A stretch of DNA of 64,000 nucleotides, taken from positions 1 through 64,000 of the forward strand of contig JAGXBH010000006.1 in the NCBI GenBank assembly GCA_018971185.1. Reading direction: 5' to 3'. The position numbers and the translations under genes are program-made. A model generated the notes under the pieces. It was not told the origin of the DNA and ran no database searches. It saw nothing but the letters and a program-made list of their open reading frames with translations. Shown one piece after another: positions 59,666 through 64,000 of this stretch (positions are counted from its first letter, which is position 1; every line of letters starts with the position of its first letter). The stretch is from Acidobacteriota bacterium (GTDB lineage Bacteria; Actinomycetota; Acidimicrobiia; Acidimicrobiales; RAAP-2).

Positions 59666-59703
59666 ATCCTGGCGTCCGACGTCGCCGACTCGACAAAAAA
59701 ACC

Positions 59704-59732
59704 TTGAAAATACAGGCTCATCCGAGTAAAAT
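59704..59732 (+). promoter_or_regulatory. strong sigma-70-type promoter for whiB
   Basis: TTGAAA, 17 bp, TAAAAT: near-perfect vegetative hexamers with ideal spacing. Predicted start of transcription around 59739, giving a 65-nt leader with the hairpin below. Confidence 0.8.
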
Positions 59733-59753
59733 TGCCTTCCCGCCCTTAACGGC

Positions 59754-59775
59754 CCCCGGTGACGATACTCCGGGG
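59754..59775 (+). terminator. GC hairpin in the whiB leader
   Basis: CCCCGG-N10-CCGGGG followed by TTTCTCGTT, between the predicted transcript start and the AAAGGAA ribosome site of whiB. It could be a weak terminator/attenuator. Confidence 0.4.
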
Positions 59776-59803
59776 TTTCTCGTTAATTTAAAAGGAATTT
59801 GTC

Positions 59804-60100
59804 ATGTCGTTGATTTGGAACCGTACTCACGCTTGGGACGACGCCGACTGGCGCGCCAGCGCCGCATGTCGCGACACGGAGCCCGAGTTGTTCTTCCCCG
59901 TCGGAACCACGGGTATGGCCACCGACCAGATCGAATCCGCCAAGCGGGTGTGCATCAACTGTGACGCCCAGAAGCACTGCCTCGAGTTCGCACTCGCGAC
60001 CAACCAGGAGTCGGGCGTATGGGGCGGGACGACCGAGGACGAGCGTCGCAAGTTGCGCAAGCAGTGGTTGGCGGCGCGTCGGCGCATGCAGCAGAACTAG
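59804..60100 (+). CDS. WhiB-family iron-sulfur regulator, WhiB1-like
   Basis: 98-aa [4Fe-4S] regulator that binds the housekeeping sigma factor. Four cysteines: AACRDTEPELFFP, then CINC and C in AQKHCLEFAL. The GVWGGTTEDER turn and basic C-terminus (RKLRKQWLAARRRM) are typical. Like M. tuberculosis whiB1 (Rv3219), it faces pdtaS (Rv3220c) with overlapping stops. Strong AAAGGAA site. Confidence 0.95.
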   Translation: MSLIWNRTHAWDDADWRASAACRDTEPELFFPVGTTGMATDQIESAKRVCINCDAQKHCLEFALATNQESGVWGGTTEDERRKLRKQWLAARRRMQQN

Positions 60101-61587
60101 GACACCATCTCGGTCGGTACGACCACGCGAATCAGGGTCCCACCACCGTCGCGCTCATCCACGGTGGTCATGTCGATGGTCCCGTTGAGTTGCGATCGCA
60201 CGAGGTCGCGCACGATGGAGAGACCCAGACTGGTGGCGCCTTCCAACTTGAAGTCCTCCTGCAATCCTCTGCCGTTGTCGCGGATCTCGGCCACGGCGAA
60301 CTCGCCGTCGAGACTGAGGTCGAGGGTGACGATGCCCACGTGCTCGTCATGTTCGTCATCCTCGTCGCCGAAGTCGATGAAAGCGTGCTCGACCGCGTTG
60401 GTCAACAATTCGGTGAGGGCCAGGGCTAGCGGCGTCGCGAGATCCGTCGGCAGGGTGCCGAGCTCACCGTTCACCACGATCTCGACGGGGTGCAGGGCGA
60501 GCACCGTGTCCTCGACCAACAGGACGACCGAACGCACGATCTCGTCGAACACGACCTCCTCACCAGGTTCGCGCGAGAGGACCTCGTGCACCACCGCGAT
60601 CGACCGAACTCTGCGCTCGGCCTCCTGCAGGGCCAGCACCGTCTCGTTCTCATCACTCCGACGCGCTTGAAGGCGCAGGAGCGAGGAGATGGTCTGGAGA
60701 TTGTTCTTCACCCGGTGGTGCACTTCGCGCACCGCCGCTTCCTTGTTCAGTACCAGGCGATTGAGCTGTCGGAGATCCGAGACGTCGCGCAGTAGCACCA
60801 CGACGCCGGTCACGGTCCCCGCGTCAAAGAGCGGAACACAGTGGAAGAGGATCGCGACATCGCTCGAGCGATCGACCTCTTCCATCGCGGGGATCCCGTA
60901 CTCCAGGCAGCGCTCCACCACGCGCAGCCGCAGGCCCGCCGCCGTGAAGGTCTTGCCCTCGATCGCGGCGTAGACGCCCAGCCGGTGCAGCGCGTTCGTG
61001 GCGTTGGGTGTGGCGAACTCCACCGCGCCGACGTGGTCGATCAGGATGATCCCGTCTCCCACCCGGGGCATCCCCGGTCCCGCGACGGTGTCCTCGCGAT
61101 AGGGGAACGTGGCGTCGGAGACCATGGAGCACAATCTCTCGAAGATCGAGAGGTACGCCTGCTCGTACAACGAAGCCGGTCCGCGTAGTGGCCCCTGCAG
61201 ACGCACCAGCACGGCGATCACCCGACCGTCGAAGCGCACCGGCACGCACCAGACCGGCACCGACTGATCGACGCCGGGCAGGTCGACCTCGCCCACCGTG
61301 CGCTGCGCACCGAGGAAGGCCTCGCGCACGAGTGGCCATTGCAGGGAGGATTGCGTGGTGCCGACGAGGTCGTCGACGATGAGCGTGGAGCGGTTGTTCG
61401 GTCGAACTTGGCCCAGGACGACGAACGACGAGACGCCGGCGACCTGCTCATCCGGTGCCACGAGGACCATGTCCGAGAAGGAGAGGTCCGCCAGTAGCGA
61501 CCACGACGCGGTCAGTCGCAGGAGGTGGTCGATCGCCGCGTCCGAGAGCGAGGTGTGGTCCTCGCACAATTCCGCGAGCGTCGTCAC
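60097..61587 (-). CDS. pdtaS: PdtaS-like sensor histidine kinase
   Basis: Soluble HisKA_2/HWE-type histidine kinase. N-terminal GAF domain (LLADLSFSDMVLVAPDEQ), central PAS region (GDGIILIDHVGAVEFATPN), phospho-His box REVHHRVKNNLQTISSLLRLQARR and ATPase motifs NAVEHAF, DNGRGL, SLGLSIV. 496 aa from GTG 61587, overlapping the PHP stop (GTGA). Its partner in mycobacteria is the ANTAR regulator PdtaR, not in this window. Confidence 0.93.
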   Translation of the reverse strand: MTTLAELCEDHTSLSDAAIDHLLRLTASWSLLADLSFSDMVLVAPDEQVAGVSSFVVLGQVRPNNRSTLIVDDLVGTTQSSLQWPLVREAFLGAQRTVGEVDLPGVDQSVPVWCVPVRFDGRVIAVLVRLQGPLRGPASLYEQAYLSIFERLCSMVSDATFPYREDTVAGPGMPRVGDGIILIDHVGAVEFATPNATNALHRLGVYAAIEGKTFTAAGLRLRVVERCLEYGIPAMEEVDRSSDVAILFHCVPLFDAGTVTGVVVLLRDVSDLRQLNRLVLNKEAAVREVHHRVKNNLQTISSLLRLQARRSDENETVLALQEAERRVRSIAVVHEVLSREPGEEVVFDEIVRSVVLLVEDTVLALHPVEIVVNGELGTLPTDLATPLALALTELLTNAVEHAFIDFGDEDDEHDEHVGIVTLDLSLDGEFAVAEIRDNGRGLQEDFKLEGATSLGLSIVRDLVRSQLNGTIDMTTVDERDGGGTLIRVVVPTEMVS

Positions 61588-62462
61588 GAGGTGGCGCGCA
61601 GTGGCACCATGACCCGCTGGCGACCCTCGTAGGACGCGAGTTGCTGGACCCCGCGTGCTTCGAGGAGGTCGGCCAGGTCCTCGGCTCGCGATCCGACCCG
61701 TTCTCGGCCGTGCGCGTCGGAGGCAGTGGTGAACGTGACCCCGCGTGCCACCAGGCGATCCAAGAAGCCCTCGGCCGGGTACTGCTCGCCCACCGGCTTG
61801 AACCAGCCCGCCGACGAGCACTCCACCGATACGTCCGCGGCCGCGGCCGCGGCGGCCATACGATCCCACAGAGGCTCGGGATCCGAGGCGACGAAACTCG
61901 CTACCTTGATGACGTCGGGGTGGGCCAGGACGTCGACGACCCGGGCGGCCGCCAATTCCTCGAGTGCCAACGTGTAGTCAGCCCAACTCTGGTCGACGTC
62001 ACGGGTACGCCACTCGGCCATGTGAAGGGCATTGTCGATATCGTCGAACTGCCACGTGTTGAGCCAGTGCACCGAGCCGATGAGGACGTCGAAGGGGTAC
62101 TGACGCAGGAGCCCGGCGACGTCGTCCATCTGGTCGCGGTAGTAATCGACCTCCAGGCCCACCTTCACCGGCAGTCCCTCCGATTTGGCCCGCTGGGCGA
62201 AGCTGACGTAGGCCTCGAGCGAATTGCGCGCGTGGAAGTCGAAGTACTCCGCCATGAGCGGTGCCGTGGGCTCGTGCCCCCACCGGGTCCAGAAGTCGCC
62301 CACCGTCGCACGCATCTCGACGAAACGGTAGAGGTGCTCGGTCAGCGCGAGCTCGTTCACCCCGTGGCGAGCGGCCTCCTCACAGTAGGCCGCCACCTGG
62401 TCGAGTCGATAGTCGACCGACGAGTCCTCGTGACTCCACAGATGAAGGTGGTAATCGATCAC
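61584..62462 (-). CDS. PHP-domain phosphoesterase, histidinol-phosphatase-like
   Basis: 292-aa PHP domain protein. Metal motifs DYHLHLWSHEDSS, LTEHLYR, VGLEVDYY, LIGSVHWL, LAHPDVIK and TTASDAH follow the HisK/HisJ order. It may serve as histidinol phosphatase, but no his genes are near and PHP proteins vary in substrate. ATG 3 nt after the DUF3107 gene stop. Confidence 0.88.
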   Translation of the reverse strand: MIDYHLHLWSHEDSSVDYRLDQVAAYCEEAARHGVNELALTEHLYRFVEMRATVGDFWTRWGHEPTAPLMAEYFDFHARNSLEAYVSFAQRAKSEGLPVKVGLEVDYYRDQMDDVAGLLRQYPFDVLIGSVHWLNTWQFDDIDNALHMAEWRTRDVDQSWADYTLALEELAAARVVDVLAHPDVIKVASFVASDPEPLWDRMAAAAAAADVSVECSSAGWFKPVGEQYPAEGFLDRLVARGVTFTTASDAHGRERVGSRAEDLADLLEARGVQQLASYEGRQRVMVPLRATS

Positions 62463-62465
62463 GGC

Positions 62466-62696
62466 TCAGACGGCGCCGAATCCCACGTTGCGCTCCACGG
62501 TCGAACTGAATTCGACGTAGGCGATCCGGGCCGCCGGCACCCCGACGCGGCGACCCTTGCGGTCGGTCAGCCAGAGGAGCTTGTCACCCTCCAAGGCCGC
62601 TTCGACGTCCTTCTGGACGGCGTCGCGGTCGGTACCCTCGGCCAACTCGACGGAGAGCTCCTTCATCGACTGCACAATGCCAATTCGAATTTCCAT
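62466..62696 (-). CDS. DUF3107 family protein
   Basis: 76-aa small protein of unknown function, recognised by MEIRIGIVQSMKELSVEL and the WLTDRKGRRVGVPAARIAYVEF segment. ATG 62696 has GGGAG 5 nt upstream. Related to Rv3208A. First gene of DUF3107-PHP-pdtaS. Confidence 0.88.
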   Translation of the reverse strand: MEIRIGIVQSMKELSVELAEGTDRDAVQKDVEAALEGDKLLWLTDRKGRRVGVPAARIAYVEFSSTVERNVGFGAV

Positions 62697-62702
62697 GACC
62701 AC

Positions 62703-63016
62703 TCCCGGCTCGATGACGACGCCACCATGTTACGGCCTTGGGGCAAGATGATGGTCGTGGAACTCCATTCTCCGACCTTGAGACCCGCGCGGGTGACGCG
62801 AGTGAATGGGGGTGTGACGCGCGTGACGTCGAGGTGGTCGTCCCGTGACCTTCCTCGTCACCAACCCGTCGTACCCGCCATGATGCGCACGCGCCGCTCG
62901 ACGTCCTTCACCCTCGCGTCGGCGCACGAGCCCCACCGCGTGACCAGCGCGACAGCACACCTCGACACATCGAGTTTCGCCGGTCGACTGGCCACCAGTG
63001 CGGGTGAGGGGACTCG
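62703..63016. other. 314-bp intergenic region, DUF3107 / dGTPase
   Basis: Must hold divergent promoters. A 46-codon plus-strand frame (ATG near 62881) ends with TGA overlapping the dGTPase ATG (ATGA), but its Ser/Thr/Arg composition and lack of a ribosome site make a gene doubtful. Repeated GTGACGCG-like words near 62795-62835 are the only other pattern. Confidence 0.4.
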
Positions 63017-64000
63017 ATGACCATCGACCGACGCGGGGAATGGACGGCGACCATGAGGGGCAGTCCCGGTGCCGAAGGGATGGTCTTCGCTCACCGTGGC
63101 ACTGCTCCCGCGCGGGTCGAGCCACTCAAGGTCACTCGTGAGCAGCGCGAGGAGATCGAGGATCGTCACCTCACCGGGGGCGCGACCCGGGCCCGCGGCG
63201 CGGGGAATCGGGCGCTGAGCGAGGCCCCCGACGCGAACCGCACGTGCTTCGAGCGCGACCGCGACCGGATCCTGCACTCCAACGCCTTTCGACGTCTGGC
63301 CGGCAAGACCCAGGTCTTCGTCTTCCCCGCCGACCATCAGCGCACGCGCCTGACCCACGCGCTCGAAGTCGCCCAAGTCGCCACCGCCGTCGCCGCCGCG
63401 ACCGGACTCAACGTGGCGCTGACCGAAGCCATCGCCCTCGGCCACGATTGTGGCCACGGACCGGGCGGACACGCCTCCGAGGAGGTCTTCGACCTCTACA
63501 TCCCCGGCGGGTTCCACCACGCGCTGTGGGGTGCCGACGTCGTCCTCAAGCCCCTCAACCTGTGCGCGGAGACCCTGGACGGGATACGCCACCACTCGTG
63601 GTCGCTGCCGACGCCGATGACGCCCGAGGGCGTGGTCGTGAGTTGGGCCGACCGCTGCGCCTACAGCGCCCACGACCTCGAGGACGCGGTGGGTACCGGC
63701 GTCGTCAGCGCCGACGAGCTTCCCGCTTCGGTCTCGGAGATCCTGGGTACGTCCAGGTCATCGCAGTTGCGCGCCTTGATCGGTGCGCTGGTGTCGAGCA
63801 TCAGTACGACGGGGCTGGTCGCGATGGACCGCGAACACGCCGACGCCCTGTCCGATCTCCGGGCGTTCAACTACGAGATGATCTACAACCGTCCCGAGTC
63901 TCTCGCGCAGGGACGCGCGGTGATGGAGGTTCTCACCGCACTCGTCGAGGCGTTCATCGCGTCCCCCGGGCTCCTGCCCGACGCCGAAGGCGAGGACGTG
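63017..64000 (+). CDS. dGTP triphosphohydrolase-like HD protein, 3' end cut off
   Basis: Open to the window edge (328 codons), hence not in the track. HD-domain metal motif: RTRLTHALEVAQVA, then ALGHDCGHGPGGH and SWADRCAYSAHDLED, as in dGTPase-like proteins that cleave dNTPs to deoxynucleoside and triphosphate. RERDRILHSNAFRRLAGKTQVF-type opening (here FERDRDRILHSNAFRRL). ATG 63017 follows GAGGGG. Confidence 0.92.
   Translation, partial: MTIDRRGEWTATMRGSPGAEGMVFAHRGTAPARVEPLKVTREQREEIEDRHLTGGATRARGAGNRALSEAPDANRTCFERDRDRILHSNAFRRLAGKTQVFVFPADHQRTRLTHALEVAQVATAVAAATGLNVALTEAIALGHDCGHGPGGHASEEVFDLYIPGGFHHALWGADVVLKPLNLCAETLDGIRHHSWSLPTPMTPEGVVVSWADRCAYSAHDLEDAVGTGVVSADELPASVSEILGTSRSSQLRALIGALVSSISTTGLVAMDREHADALSDLRAFNYEMIYNRPESLAQGRAVMEVLTALVEAFIASPGLLPDAEGEDV

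Noticed and set aside
61455-63020. 521-aa plus-strand ORF
   Set aside because: Antisense to pdtaS, the PHP gene and DUF3107.

Overview
The window is ordinary chromosome from a GC-rich actinobacterium (Actinomycetota). Evidence: a WhiB protein next to a PdtaS-type sensor kinase, a SepX/GlpR-like divisome protein, an actinobacterial-type two-domain ATP synthase delta subunit, DUF3090/SCO1664/DUF3107 proteins, and a gene order (argS ... lysA-hom-thrC-rho-rpmE-prfA-prmC-sua5 ... wecA-atpI-atpBEFHAGDC ... murA) that matches the Mycobacterium tuberculosis Rv1292-Rv1315 neighbourhood. A deep lineage such as Acidimicrobiia is plausible, but this is inference. No prophage, insertion sequence, CRISPR array or integrated element is visible.

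Layout. 1-6.7 kb (minus): end of a fatty acid desaturase, a 15-bp tandem repeat, then cydABDC for cytochrome bd oxidase and its ABC exporter. 7-9.5 kb: a radical SAM/SPASM protein, a structured intergenic region, tRNA-Ala and a SepX-like membrane protein. 9.6-12.5 kb: sulfate assimilation, cysH diverging from cysDN across a palindromic operator candidate. 12.5-18.8 kb: CHAD protein, small HicA-like protein, membrane protein, meaB, murA, glpX, PsiE-like and CBS proteins. 18.8-37.6 kb (all minus): one long conserved block, lysA-hom-thrC, then rho-rpmE-prfA-prmC-sua5-rpiB-glyA-wecA-atpZ-atpI-atpBEFHAGDC. 37.6-44.1 kb: tRNA-Arg, pyruvate kinase, btuFCD behind a cobalamin riboswitch, argS. 44.2-52.7 kb: aconitase, SulP transporter, PIG-L deacetylase, DEAD helicase, Bcp peroxiredoxin, DedA, Fpg/Nei-like glycosylase. 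52.7-57.1 kb: FrhB-like flavoprotein, then the actinobacterial trio histidine phosphatase/DUF3090/SCO1664, and a DHA2 efflux pump. 57.2-64 kb: etfBA, glycerophosphodiesterase, whiB with a strong promoter, pdtaS, a PHP phosphatase, DUF3107, and the start of a dGTPase.

How it fits together: an aerobic respiratory cell with a high-affinity terminal oxidase, F-type ATP synthase, electron transfer flavoprotein and TCA enzyme; it assimilates sulfate through APS reduction and takes up vitamin B12, which fits with MeaB, the chaperone of B12-dependent mutases. The most interesting details are residue-level departures from family norms (CysH lacking one iron-sulfur cysteine, MurA with Asp for the fosfomycin-target Cys, pyruvate kinase with the K+-independent signature, a glycosylase with an altered zinc finger) and regulatory DNA (B12 riboswitch with a ribosome-binding-site-enclosing helix, cys operator, whiB promoter plus leader hairpin). 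I do not see a clearly new multi-gene system.
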